Position numbers and translations under genes: made by a program
In this document: positions 11,360 through 22,419 of the stretch, in pieces
Layout: every line of letters starts with the position of its first letter
Numbering within the stretch: position 1 is the stretch's first letter
Assembly (NCBI GenBank): GCA_025716815.1
Contig: JAIXMN010000002.1
Coordinates: 62,001 to 126,000 of the forward strand
Reading direction: 5' to 3'
DNA length: 64,000 nt
Origin: Dichotomocladium elegans
Taxonomy: Eukaryota > Mucoromycota > Mucoromycetes > Mucorales > Lichtheimiaceae
Notes under the pieces: model-generated
What the model was told of the DNA's origin: nothing
Databases searched by the model: none
The model's input: only the letters and a program-made list of their open reading frames with translations

Positions 11360-13158
11360 TCATTCTTTGGGAGAAGCCGCCACTTCATAAAGGTACTGGC
11401 CGAGGAGTTTGGTGCCAAGGATATAGTTCGACTTGTCGAGCTTTTCGTTGATCGAGTGCGCGCCCTTTGGGTCAGAAAATATTGCGTGTGTTACTCGATC
11501 GCACCGTCATGCGCAACACTCCTGCCATCATGTTAACTTACATCATCGCCCCGACCCATTGGGAGAAGCAAGACATTCTTGCCCAGCGCTTCTTGGAACG
11601 TTAACGTGATAGGGATGGAACAGCCTTCGCGAGTCAAGTCAGGTTTGACATTATAAATGCGCTCCGTGGCCTTGCTGGCCGCCACTAGAATAATCAGGTT
11701 GAGTCGGTCCGTGGAAATCTAACCTGCTCCCCTACCATAGTTCCAATGCTCTGGACTGGAGAGCCAATAGTCTCCGGCATGTACACACTCGATCTTCATG
11801 CTGTTTTTGCTCCCGAGCTTCTTAAACTCATCCGTCATGTAATTGACTACCAGTTCCGTAACCTTGCTCTCCTCCATGTCGGGGACCGTGCGGATCGAGA
11901 ACTTGCCAATAACCTTCGCAGGCACAACCGTCTTGTAGCCTGCACCATGGAAGGCTCCTTCAATACCATGCAGCGACAGAGACGGAAACCTCCAACGGTG
12001 CTGTAGCACATCACGTTCTTTATCGTGGATGTTGATTATGCTTCCAACTGCATCATGCAGCTCCTGGAGCGTGAAAGCCAACGTATCGTAAGTAGCCTCC
12101 TCGGAATCTACAGGCGACGAACAACACCAGGTTAAAAAACCAAAGTGTCCTCCCTTCTTAACAGGGCAACTTGCCTGTCAAAGGCCGCACCTGGTCGTAA
12201 ATACCGGGCACGAGGATCTTTCCGTCGGGTGCGACTAGCTTTCCCATCAGCTGGACAAGGTCGGTCATCGGCTCGTGGACCGTGCCGCCAAACACCCCCG
12301 AATGAAGATCACGAGCGGGGCCGCTGACCGTCAGGAAAAAGTACATGGCCCCTCGTAGGCCATAAGTCAAACAGGGCTTCGTCGTCCCTAGCCAGTAATT
12401 GTCCGAGATGCACACTGCATCCACGTCTTGGAAGTACCCACTTGCTTCAGCAGCAATTAGCGGGCCCAGTCCCTCTGAACCAGATTCTTCCATGCCTTCC
12501 AAACAGAACTTGAGATTCACTGGCAGCTCAATCCCAAGTTCTCGGTGCGCTTCGACCACATTGATCCATCCCAGCACAGGTCCTTTGTCATCTGTACTGC
12601 CGCGGCCAATCAATTGTCCAGTCGTCTTGTCCTCTACTAGCTCAAAAGGCTCCGAGTTCCATCCATCGTCCTTGTGGGCCTAACAGAACAAAGGGCTGTA
12701 AGCACAGCGGAAAGAGCGGACTGGTGAGCAAAAGTGAAAAAAAAAGATACCGGCTGAACGTCATAGTGACCATACACCAGCACCGTCTTTTTGGAAGGGT
12801 CAGCGCCAACAGTAGCAAGCACCACAGGTGGCAGCCGCAGTGTGGCTCCCTGGAAGTTCTGAATACCTAACTCCCGCTTCTCGATTGCCGTTGCTCCAAG
12901 CCTTGTAAGCTCTTCCACCAAGAAATCTGCCATCCTAATCACATCCTCGCGATAAGCAGGATCCCCACTCACGCTACGTGATGTTCGTTACTTCCCAATG
13001 TCATTCCCGTCTCACGCGTGATTCAGAAGAGTACAGCCCACTCACTGACTCTTGAAAGCAAGTTCGCCTTACCTCGGGATAGCAACTGCTCTGCGAAGGC
13101 GCTCAATGAAAGCATCCTGATGCTTTTCAACATAGTCAAGAAATTGTTCAGAAGACAT
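11360..13158 (-). CDS. DUG1: Cys-Gly metallodipeptidase DUG1 (M20 family)
   Basis: Six exons: 13158-13073, 12973-12751, 12677-12176, 12107-11736, 11684-11542, 11464-11360; 476 aa, close to yeast Dug1 (481). This cytosolic di-zinc peptidase cleaves Cys-Gly in glutathione breakdown and matches the CNDP/carnosinase group. Metal and catalytic residues are present: GHYDVQP (His about 98, Asp about 100), STDDKG (Asp about 133), and [10 protein letters not shown] (base Glu about 167, ligand Glu about 168). The dimerisation-domain His lies in DLHSGVFGG and the last ligand region in [13 protein letters not shown]. Intron 3 has a GC donor (GCAAGT). The gene starts 88 bp after the stop of the HMG-box gene, on the same strand. 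Confidence 0.93.
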
Positions 13159-13246
13159 GTCTGCTTCAAAAAGCCGTTAGTGTAACCTTCGCAGTGGCGC
13201 TTTAAACAAAATGACATCTTATCGAATTACTGTTCATATTTATTTG

Positions 13247-14350
13247 TTACTCATTAATGAGATAAGCGCAATTATACTGGTTTACATCATCAGTTTGCTG
13301 AATAGTTGTCACATTAATACTGGGTGCTTCAGTCCACAACGTTAGAGGATCAACTGGGATATATGCTGGATTAAGGTTTGCAAGAGGATTAAAGGTGGCG
13401 GAATCGGGAATTTGGACAAGATTTATCGGGTTTTGAGCTTGCGGATGAGGCATTGTACATAGATTAATCATCGATTGCCAATCATCAAGAAATTTGTATA
13501 CGTCAAGGTCGTCCGGAACCACATCAACTGAGCCTGAGGGATCACTCATTTTGTCAAAGGGAGTAACTTGATGAGGAAGGAACATGGAAGAGAAGAGCTC
13601 ATCAAGTACGTTATCTGGCATGTTAGGACAGTTCCGGAGATCGCTAAAGGTGGCTGTGATATTTTCTTGGATCGCGCTTTCATTGCCTTGCTTACCCTCC
13701 CAACTGGGAGCTAGAACAGGCAAACAATATTCCATGTCAGCGAGGTGTCGTGGGCAACATTCAGAGGCCTTATTACTAGGATTATAACGGAAGCTAGGGT
13801 TCCTCTCCCTCTGTTCGGCAACGGAAGCGGACCATTCTTGTCGATATTTCTGCTTGATGTTCTCTGGAGTTATCTTCCATACTGCGCCCAGAAACTTGGA
13901 GATATCTGCCTCGCTGTATTCTGGTATTAAAGCTTGAAGCTTCTTCCCATTTGCTCTACGATAGCGAATAAATGCGTTGGCTTGGCGTTTCCAGACGTCT
14001 ACTGGAACACTTGAAATGTCCTGAGTAGAAGGATTCTCAGGTGACATCGCAGTGAAGAGCTGGGTTGTCGCAAAAACTAGATCTTGGGAGGGAACTTTTT
14101 CACCGGTATTTGTAATAACGTGGTCGTCCTTGATCATGTCAATAAGGTCTGTCGCTTTTATTCGCGCTTTGCTAGGATGGATAATTATGTAACTGCTGTC
14201 ACCGATCGTTGTGATGGAAAGATTTTGGACGTCCAAGCGAGCAGGCTGGTCTTGTTTGCTGGCGATGGGCCTGTATGGCCGATGAATAATTTTATCACGA
14301 CAGCGTTTTGTTCTCATGAGTTTAAATAGACAGTAAAAAAGAACGCCCAT
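13247..14350 (-). CDS. HMG-box transcription factor (MATA_HMG-like)
   Basis: One uninterrupted 367-aa reading frame, unusual here because almost all neighbours carry introns. The start has a strong context (CACC before ATGG). An HMG box of the sequence-specific MATA/SOX type spans about 118-192: DVWKRQANAFIRYRRANGKK, SEADISKFLGAVWK, then KQKYRQEW and NPSFRYNP. This type binds and bends DNA in the nucleus; members include mating-type regulators such as Mucorales SexM/SexP, as well as many non-mating factors. The C-terminal half is Asn/Pro-rich with no recognised domain. The usual sex-locus neighbours (triose phosphate transporter and RNA helicase) are not adjacent; DUG1 and a dienelactone hydrolase flank it instead. 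A mating role is therefore only a possibility. Confidence 0.82.
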   Translation of the reverse strand: MGVLFYCLFKLMRTKRCRDKIIHRPYRPIASKQDQPARLDVQNLSITTIGDSSYIIIHPSKARIKATDLIDMIKDDHVITNTGEKVPSQDLVFATTQLFTAMSPENPSTQDISSVPVDVWKRQANAFIRYRRANGKKLQALIPEYSEADISKFLGAVWKITPENIKQKYRQEWSASVAEQRERNPSFRYNPSNKASECCPRHLADMEYCLPVLAPSWEGKQGNESAIQENITATFSDLRNCPNMPDNVLDELFSSMFLPHQVTPFDKMSDPSGSVDVVPDDLDVYKFLDDWQSMINLCTMPHPQAQNPINLVQIPDSATFNPLANLNPAYIPVDPLTLWTEAPSINVTTIQQTDDVNQYNCAYLINE

Positions 14351-16085
14351 GGTGACATTTTATTTATTGAACTTGAATCGCCCCACCTAGAGTTATTGGT
14401 CGGGCGATCATGGGAAATTTAAGGAGTCATTAGGCATTTCATTGTTATTGGAATCTCTTCCACTTTTTACAAGAAAGCGCATGCTCATTCTCTGCGCCCA
14501 AAACATGTGACCTAAGATGTAAATTGAGCAGCCAAATAAACAAAAATCTTGAGTGAAACATGTTTTTCGAGAAGAGCAACCTTTTCCACGTATTTCACAG
14601 CTTTACGTGTTTTCAGCGTTGACTTACAATTAGCTTCATGTTTATCGACGTGATATAATCGCATCGCTTATTTCCAAACATAAAGAAGACTGCTGTAACA
14701 TATAAATCCGATGACTGATCCATGGTTCATACAGAAAGATGTTAGTGATTTCAACAGATTTAACTTTGAGAATCTACGCATTGTACAATGGGAATCCGAC
14801 GATGGTGCTACCATTATGTCAACATAATACTGGTATAAAACTAGTCAGGTTTTAAAAAGTATGAGAAATAATAGACAAAAATTAAAATAGTCGCTGATAA
14901 TCAGGCTGTGATGGCATTTGTACAAGATAGATTTCTTACAAGCTTCATAGAACAACAATGTTCATATGATAATTGATATCAGAATAGAAGCCCGCTCACC
15001 GCGATAACGGGAGCTTTATCAAAGAGTAGCTGTGCAAATAATAATGCGTTGGTACCCATTGTAACTGCCGACGTATATTCGAGTATTCTTGGTAGACTAG
15101 ATGACTTTGCTGCTGTAAGCCGTGTGTGATTTGTATAATTATAAAATCTATGAAAAGTTATGATTCTTATACGTATATAGAGTGAAGTTAGAAGCACTAA
15201 TTTGTGGTATCCGAAGTGATTTTGAATATCTGACTGTAATAGTCGCATACCATCATTTAATCGTGGAAACCATCATCTCAATATATGCAGTGGTCTATGT
15301 GGTATGTTCTTCCTAGTAATTGATAGTGTTCTTTGTCAACTTGCTCGTTCATAAACGTGGAATCCGAATGACAATAAGTATATGGTATTGACGACAAAGT
15401 CATTGAGTGATAGAATCGCATGAATACATTTCTCTCATTAAACGCTACATGGTGAAAAGAACCCATTAGATTTCCAGAATTCACTTAAGAATAATGAACA
15501 TTAATACTGTATAAGGGTCTTTGAAGACCATATACACAGCCTTAGTACACTGTGCTATCTAAGTGCCAATTTCTAGCAAGCAACGCATGGGTCGTGTGGT
15601 ATCAGAACATGATTATCGCCGTACAAGGATGACTAGGTACGTTTTGTTCAAAGCGCGAACGATATGATAGTCACTATCCTCCTCTGTATAACAAGGAAAG
15701 CACTTTTATAAAAATAGCTGTACGTCATTACAGATTCCTTTAGGCAGTACTGTTTCTCTCCAAACAAAACGGGACTTTCACTACCCTCTGCTGGTTATTC
15801 AATACCTTATCTAGATATGCGCAAGTGATAGTGTACCAGCTGTTCACTCCAAGTGAAAGAAGCTGGCCAGGGGCATGACTTTAAAAGGTCTAATTTAGCT
15901 ATGCCTTGAGGTAACGTGTCATGGACAAGTTGAATGCTGATAAAGTCAGATAACAAGTTATGGCGAATCTTCTAGCTTAAGTCTGGAAGTCAAGCAGTTC
16001 TCTTGACATTTATTAAGGAGCTTGACTTGCAAAAAGAAACAACCACCTAACGAATTTTGGGCAAGAAATGACACGAAGAAAGGAT
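14351..16085. other. AT-rich gene-free region upstream of HMG gene
   Basis: About 1.7 kb without any supportable exon. It is visibly more AT-rich than its surroundings and lacks the CT/GA tracts common in other gaps of this window. It contains the promoter of the HMG-box gene (start 14350, minus) and ends at the stop of the dienelactone hydrolase gene. Short open stretches near 14979-15248 and 15278-15484 look random in composition. Confidence 0.6.
14378..14407. promoter_or_regulatory. Imperfect inverted repeat upstream of HMG gene
   Basis: The arms TCGCCCCACC (14378-14387) and GGTCGGGCGA (14398-14407) pair at 9 of 10 positions around a 10-nt spacer. The element sits 28-57 bp upstream of the HMG-box start codon. 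It could be a dimeric factor site or a 5' leader hairpin; this is an inference from symmetry only. Confidence 0.35.
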
Positions 16086-17116
16086 TTACGCGAGGTGCTT
16101 GATAAAGTAAGCATAGATTCTGCTCCATGCTTCATCACGCACAGCTTGTTCAGCAGAAAGAGGCTCGATGTTCTTGTCGACAAAACCAAGCTCCTTGCGC
16201 TTCTCGATGCTCCAGTCGTCATCGTTCAAGAAGGCGTGGCCTTGCTCAGGATAGCGGTAAATGATGACGTCCGAGGCGTGCTTGAGATTCTTTTCAAGGC
16301 TATCAGCTAGATTTGAGAAACAAAATGATCAGTTACACATCTGCGAGTAGTAGGAGGACGAAGCTTCTATTCACCCGCAGAAGGATCGCTGAACCCCGCA
16401 AGCCCGTCTTTGCCGCCGAAATGGCCCTGAACAGCGGTTGCGCTCGTGATCTTGCTGACATCAAACGCATCCGCGGGAGGAGTGCCATAGCAAGTGACCG
16501 CCGCTTTCAGTGGAGGATTGTTCAGCTGACTAGCAAGCGCAAGGGAAAGTGCGCCACCCATACAAAAGCCGATAGCGCCAAGCTTACTAATAGGGTATAG
16601 AAGTAAAGATCATAGCCTTTTCTTTTCCTTTCTTTTTCCTCTTACTTGTATCCTTCAGCATTCAGGTGCTTTGCAAGGATCTCCAATTCATTGATGGCAA
16701 CCTTCCAGTCAAGGCCATTCATCAGGTGACTGGCTTCCTGCATTTAACGAGAATATAAAAGGAGGACGGTGTGTCAATGGAATATGGCACGCGACATCAG
16801 GTTCCTTTATAGTTGTATTCTTTTTACCTCGGCGGTCAGGCCTATCTTGCCTTTGTACAGATCGGGAACGACAGTGCGTGCCCCAGTATAGTTGGCAATA
16901 CGTTGACCATGTGCTTTGATTTGATCGTTGATACCCCACCATTCCTGAAGAACCTATTTTGTTGGGGGAACGAGAGAGGAAATACATGAGCCAATGCCAA
17001 AGGCGCGAGAACGCGTCATTACGGGGATGACGTACAATGATGGCAGCGCCCTCAATCTTCTTGGAGGCATCCTTAGGTTCAAAGGTAAACACCTTAAATG
17101 GCAATTCGTTCGACAT
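16086..17116 (-). CDS. Dienelactone hydrolase family protein
   Basis: Five exons: 17116-17036, 16953-16828, 16737-16646, 16586-16375, 16306-16086; 243 aa, the standard size of this alpha/beta hydrolase family. The nucleophile elbow is GFCMGG with Cys at about 108; the acid is Asp at about 160 (GGKDG) and the base His at about 194 (EQGHAF), making the Cys-Asp-His triad typical of dienelactone hydrolases. The LQEWWGINDQIK segment near residue 29 is also a family signature. No signal peptide is visible, so it is probably cytosolic. In fungi many members are not tied to aromatic degradation, so the natural substrate is unknown. It is divergent from GNL1 with 155 bp between the starts. Confidence 0.9.
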
Positions 17117-17271
17117 GGGTGAAAAAAGCAAAGAAAAGGAACAACGATAGTAGCTTGGAGTTAGAACGCGAGATCCATTTTTATTCTCGGCACCCAATCA
17201 TAAAATCGCATGAATTTCCCGAGTAGAGAAAAAATGACAGTTCTTCCGCGCTTTACTTTCGATATTCACAA

Positions 17272-19741
17272 ATGTCAGCACATCGCCGAAAACCATTTAG
17301 TGGAAAGGCGAAAAAGCAGCAGCTCCAAGCTCGAAAAGCTCGAAAAATGGCCCGCGAAGGTGCCTGTCAGTGAGCGGGGATCAACAATCGTTGACGGTAT
17401 CAAAAGCTGATTCCCCGTATATACACACCGGGTGTAATAGAGCGTGCCAATGATCCAATGCAGCAACATTCACCACCACCATCTATTTCGGAAACATTTG
17501 TTGCAGAGACACATGAGGCTGTTCCAACTTTTGACAGTCGGCACACTGGTAGCTCGAAAAGGTAAACAAGCTAGGATACGCGCGCAGGCTTTACTGAGAC
17601 GAGATCACCCTACTTCCCACGGCAATGGAACATTATAACAAAAAGGCTTGTTTCTTCTTTTGAGAAATTGTCTCCGTCTGCCATTGAACATGCGCGTTTG
17701 GAGAGCATGAAGCCCTTTAAACGTCTCCCACAGGTGAAAAGGACAACCTTTTTCTCCCATCTATTCATCTAAAGCCTATTCTCTTACGTAGACATCGTTG
17801 GAAATTGGAGTGGAAAACTTTGCAGAAAGAATCGATTTCCCAAAGCGGCCTCAGTGGAACTATGACATGACCAAGGAGCAAGTAGAAGAACAGGAAACCT
17901 TGTATTTTAAGAAATGGGTGGAAGACGTGTACAGGAAATATGATGGCCAGTCCTTGAGCTTGTTTGAGCGTAACCTGGAAGTGTGGCGCCAGTTGTAAGT
18001 GAATATGGAAGAAAAAGAAGAGATCTACTTTATATGCTCATTTCCGAATGAGATGGCGAGTGTTAGAGATCAGCGATATTATTTTGGTGGTGATGGATAT
18101 CCGGCATCCACTGTTGCATTTTCCGCGTGCATTGTATGACTATGTGACAAAAGATCTGAAACGCAGCATTATTGGTATCTTCAACAAGGTAAGGTGTTGA
18201 GAACGGGAGACTAATATCTCACTACGATAGACTAAGATGCAGATAACCAGGTCGATCTCGTTTCAGAATTCACTGTGTTTGCCTGGCAAAAGTACTTTGA
18301 AGAAACATTCCCTGAGCTGCGTATTGCAACATTTAGCTGCTATCCCCGGGACGAAACGCTAAAAGATGATACAAAGATATGTAAGCTGTCAAGTGCGGAA
18401 GATATATGTTCGTCTCACATTAATTTTTTGATTTATTTTAAATTAGACACTCTCAAGCAACGTGTGAAGAGACCCCGCAAGCGTTATTATCATGGACAAG
18501 GGATCGGTGACATTCTTCGTGCATGCAGCCAGATACATCTCGAAAAGGCAGACAGAGTCGACTGGGATGCGCTCATTGCTAGTTATAGCGGAGAACATTC
18601 CGTAGACGAGAATGCCATAGAAGAATATGATACCGATGAGGAGAGCGACACAGGAAGCATGATCGGATTAGGTAACGTGATCGAAGCCAGGACGTTTAAG
18701 TTGCTCATAATTTTCAATTGAAGATGATGAATTTAGCCGAGTAATGGATATTTCGAATCAGCAGATCATACCACACAAAGATTATGTTACTTTAGGACTT
18801 GTAGGTTAGTGCATAGCTAATACATCTGTACCGGTTTCCGATCTAATCAATTGTATGGGACATGATAGGGCATCCAAATGTGGGCAAAAGCAGCCTTATC
18901 AATAGCATCATGCATCGCACAGTAGTGAGCGCCAGTCGGACACCAGGTGGGGCTAGTTTTTTATATATTGTTCATTTCTCATGCGGATACCAGGACATAC
19001 CAAGCATTTCCAGACAATCCATTTGACAGAGACTGTTCGACTATGCGACTCGCCCGGGCTTGTTTTTCCGACATTACTCCCACGTGCGCTTCAGGTATAT
19101 ATTTTATCGATTAAAATATAGACATATAATATCGACATCGAAAGTTAGATACTTTCAGGGATGTATCCAATTGCGCAAGTGCGAGAACCATATAGTGTTA
19201 TACAGTATCTGGTGAGTAATGCGAAAGAAAATTGGAAAGCGAGTACAAGGATTCTTAACTAATTTATTGGGTAGGTGGAGCGGATTCCTGTCGAGAAGAT
19301 CTTAGGATTATGTCCTCCAGACCTTGAAAAAGCGAAGTCATTTGAATGGTCGGCATGGGCCATCTGTGAAGGTGAGAAATATCACAATGGAGTGCCTAAG
19401 GTCATATTTACCGGAAATAATTGTGGGTTTTGGTAGCCTATGCAATCCAACGAGGATTCTTTACGGCTAAGGCAGCGCGACCTGACGTCTATCGAGCAGC
19501 AAATATGATGCTTCGTTTAACAACAGATGGCCGTATTCTGATGTCCTTCAAGCCTCCAGGATTTTTTAACACTACAAAGTATGAACGGCTGCGAGTGCAA
19601 GAAGCAATAGCTGTTGAGGCGGCATCACATGAATCTGGATCCTCAGCTTCGGATGCGGAATCCGATGAAGGGGATAAAAGCGGTGGCGTGAAAATCCAAG
19701 GGGGAAGTTTTGCGCTACTTGCTGAGGAGGATATGGATTAG
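17272..19741 (+). CDS. GNL1: Circularly permuted GTPase GNL1
   Basis: Thirteen exons: 17272-17359, 17441-17561, 17646-17733, 17792-17994, 18053-18188, 18251-18380, 18447-18671, 18724-18804, 18869-18946, 18994-19094, 19149-19211, 19275-19371, 19437-19741; 571 aa. The order of G motifs is permuted: NKVD (G4) comes before GHPNVGKSS (G1), then TPGHTKH and DSPGL (G3), as in the YlqF/YawG family. The basic N-terminus (RRKPFSGKAKKQQLQ), the RIDFPKRPQWNYDMTKEQ segment and the YPIAQVREPYSVIQYL and TAKAARPDVYRAAN blocks match human GNL1. An acidic Ser-rich tail follows. Likely a nuclear/nucleolar GTPase linked to ribosome assembly. The first donor (GTGCCT at 17360) is weak; a stronger nearby GTGAGC (17370) would break the frame. 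Confidence 0.9.
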
Positions 19742-22419
19742 GGGGTGTATGGATAGACTTGAGCATTTAGGCTTATTGGACAGAGTACAACTGGATAAAG
19801 CTTCCTATTCTACTATCCAGACTGTTGAAATCTCACCTTTTCCCCTCTTCCTTCTCTAGACTGGTTGCATCTAAAAACGAACAGTCTACCTTTTTTGTGT
19901 GAAGATGGGTATGGCAATAGGGCATGGATCATTTCGATGAAGAAATCGGGATTCGAGAAAAGCTACACAGTTTACACTAATGGAGACAAGGTCAAACGGA
20001 TGTTTGGGCACATTAGACGCAGCAAAATAGCTATGAATATATGTTCGCTGAGCACAGGAATGAGATTACTATACGAAAGAAGCTCTGAGGGCAACTTTAA
20101 AAGATGTACATAGGACTAGGGGTTACCTATGCGTTCTCAACGAAGCGGAAAAGGGCCTTGTTTCAGTATGCGCTGATGCGACTCGTCAGTTGTTTTAGAA
20201 CACATACGTATGAAGCAGCTCGAGGAGTATGATGATTTTAAGGTATCCGAGTCGACGCTCCATCAATTCATGAAGCTGGCCAATGTATATATATATAAAG
20301 AGGCATTTTCCCTTGATGGGCCTACATTTCATACAACGTTGAACTGTAGTGATAAGAATAGCAGAAGCAAGCAGACATGAGGGCAATGCATGTTGTCATC
20401 AGGCACCATAACTTCGAAACTCCCGCAACCCACAGGCCAAGGAAAAAAGAGAGAAGAGCAATAGATAGCACACTTAAGAATATCATCGGTAGCTATTGCT
20501 CAGGTGCGTATCTGGATAACCTTTGGTGCTGAGGCTAACTCGAGTTAAAAAGCAATTGTATTCGAAAACGAAGAGTCCATTGTACAATGAACTTGGTGCA
20601 TAGACTAGCTGCTTATTGAGTCTGCACCAATGTCAGTCAATCTATGTCTAGCACGCATTGTTCTCCAATCACCACCACCGCCCCTCGTTTTCCAGAGCGT
20701 TTCCTTGCATGGACCGAGCGATGTAAATACCGTCGTTCGGTTCTTGTATAGATAGAGATCGCTCCTGCCATTTCTGGTCCTCGCTTGCGGGGAGAAAGGG
20801 CAAGAGAATTACGCATGAGCATGATAAGCAACCGGCCCTCGTTTTGGTGGTTTTTTTTTTTTGGGTAGTACGTTCCTGAAGAGCCTATCTGCGATGCTTT
20901 CAGAGCTAGTGCGTACAGGAAAGAGCAACGGGCGAATGTGATAGTTAATTCGACCTTTTTGGCTTTTATTTTTTATTTTTTTAACCTTTGCGCGTAATGA
21001 TAGTAAGCACAAAAGTAGACGACCTGATTACCCGCAGAATAGATGACATGACATGCTTGGAGCAATTTTCAAAAAGAGGGCACACCTCGGCGAAGTAAGG
21101 CTCCGTCAGGGGCAAACGCGTCATTTGTTTGTGTACAGGCGAGCGCCTGGCTGGGGAAGAATGCTCGCCTGACTGAGGTCGTGATGGCAGGCACCAGAAG
21201 ATATTTGAGCGGAGCCAAACAATAGGCACCCGTCATCCATTAGTTGGGGTTTGGGGTTTGGGGGGGGGGGGAGGATAGGCAAAGAAAGCAGTTTTGAGAG
21301 GATCAAGAAGTATCCGAGAAGAATATCACATATGCAGTGCACGGGCTCAGAGAGGTCCTTATATTCAATGAATAATCGAAGGAGGAGGATATTTTGCAGG
21401 TCGAGTTGAAAACTATGTATGAACTCATGCTTCCACAAATGGTTGGCCGGGGGAGATCAAACTTCCCAACATTTTTTTTTTTTTTTGCACGGGTATGGTT
21501 GCACGTTGTGTCCCAGGGACATCCGAGTCAAAACGGATGACGAGCATTGCAAGAAGTGGACTTGCTCACGTGCCATCCCTCTCCTCGTCCTCTGAAGGAC
21601 TGTCTGAATCAAATACTGGACAGAATTGAAGACAAAACTTGCACTGTCCCTTACGCGTAAATGATTCGAAGTCATGGTTGATTCGCCGGTTTTGATTGAG
21701 TGACCGCAGCTCCGCACTTCGTTAGCTATAAAAAGAGAAGAATTTTTTTTGTTATGGTCAAGACTTGAATGTGACCCTTTTTCGCTAAACAAATTAAAAC
21801 AGGTAAGGTTTTTCTGACATCCGGTTGTTCTGGGGTACAACAAGTACTGGGGAATCTCTCTCTGTCACTCTTGTTATCTTTCATCGGTTGGATACGTATG
21901 ATGATGATTACTATTAGAGCATAGTTCAGCAGAGTGAGGACCTACTATCCTTGCAGTGTTGTCTTAATCAAAATAGTCTTTCGCTCCTATCTGATTATCC
22001 TCCGGAAAAATCAAGAGAGAGAGAGGGGGGGAAGAGCTGCAGGCTGTGACAGTGTTAACTTACGCAATGTCGTTTCTCCCGTTAGGTAGTTCTCCTATTG
22101 TATGGTAGATAGAAACGATGGTGTGGGAAAATGAATAAAATTGAACTACTTGATGACATTTTTCGAAGAGGTTGATAAGTCCATGTGATGGGAAGTTGCG
22201 TACGCCCCGCTCTTGCACAAAGGGGAAATCATAGTTGCCCAGTGTTCTTTTCTTGCCTTTTCCAGCTGACCTATCCTTTCTACTCAATCTGCTCTTTTTG
22301 TTTGTTCGTCGTCTTTTTCGGTCCTTTCTCTCCTCTTCTTCTCTCTTCTTCTTTTGCAATAGACCTACACCCGCTTGACTTTTATTCTTACTGTCCACTT
22401 TCATTTTCCTTGACAAACA
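19742..22419. other. Gene-poor region with faint coding remnants
   Basis: At 2.7 kb this is the longest stretch without a supportable gene. At about 19859-20113 there is an 82-residue open stretch, and at about 20211-20379 a second (including VSESTLHQFMKLANVY), both on the plus strand and broken by stops. The second recalls helix-turn-helix parts of transposases, but similarity is weak. The rest has poly-A/T runs, G-runs near 21241-21270 and CT-rich sequence before the next gene at 22420. Confidence 0.4.
19859..20379 (+). pseudogene. Possible degenerate transposase-like remnant
   Basis: Two neighbouring open stretches in different frames, separated by stops, with a protein-like composition but no start, splice sites or flanking gene. 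The piece VSESTLHQFMKLANVYIYK is reminiscent of a helix-turn-helix followed by a DDE-type start. No terminal inverted repeats or target-site duplication could be identified. It could equally be a chance open frame. Confidence 0.2.
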
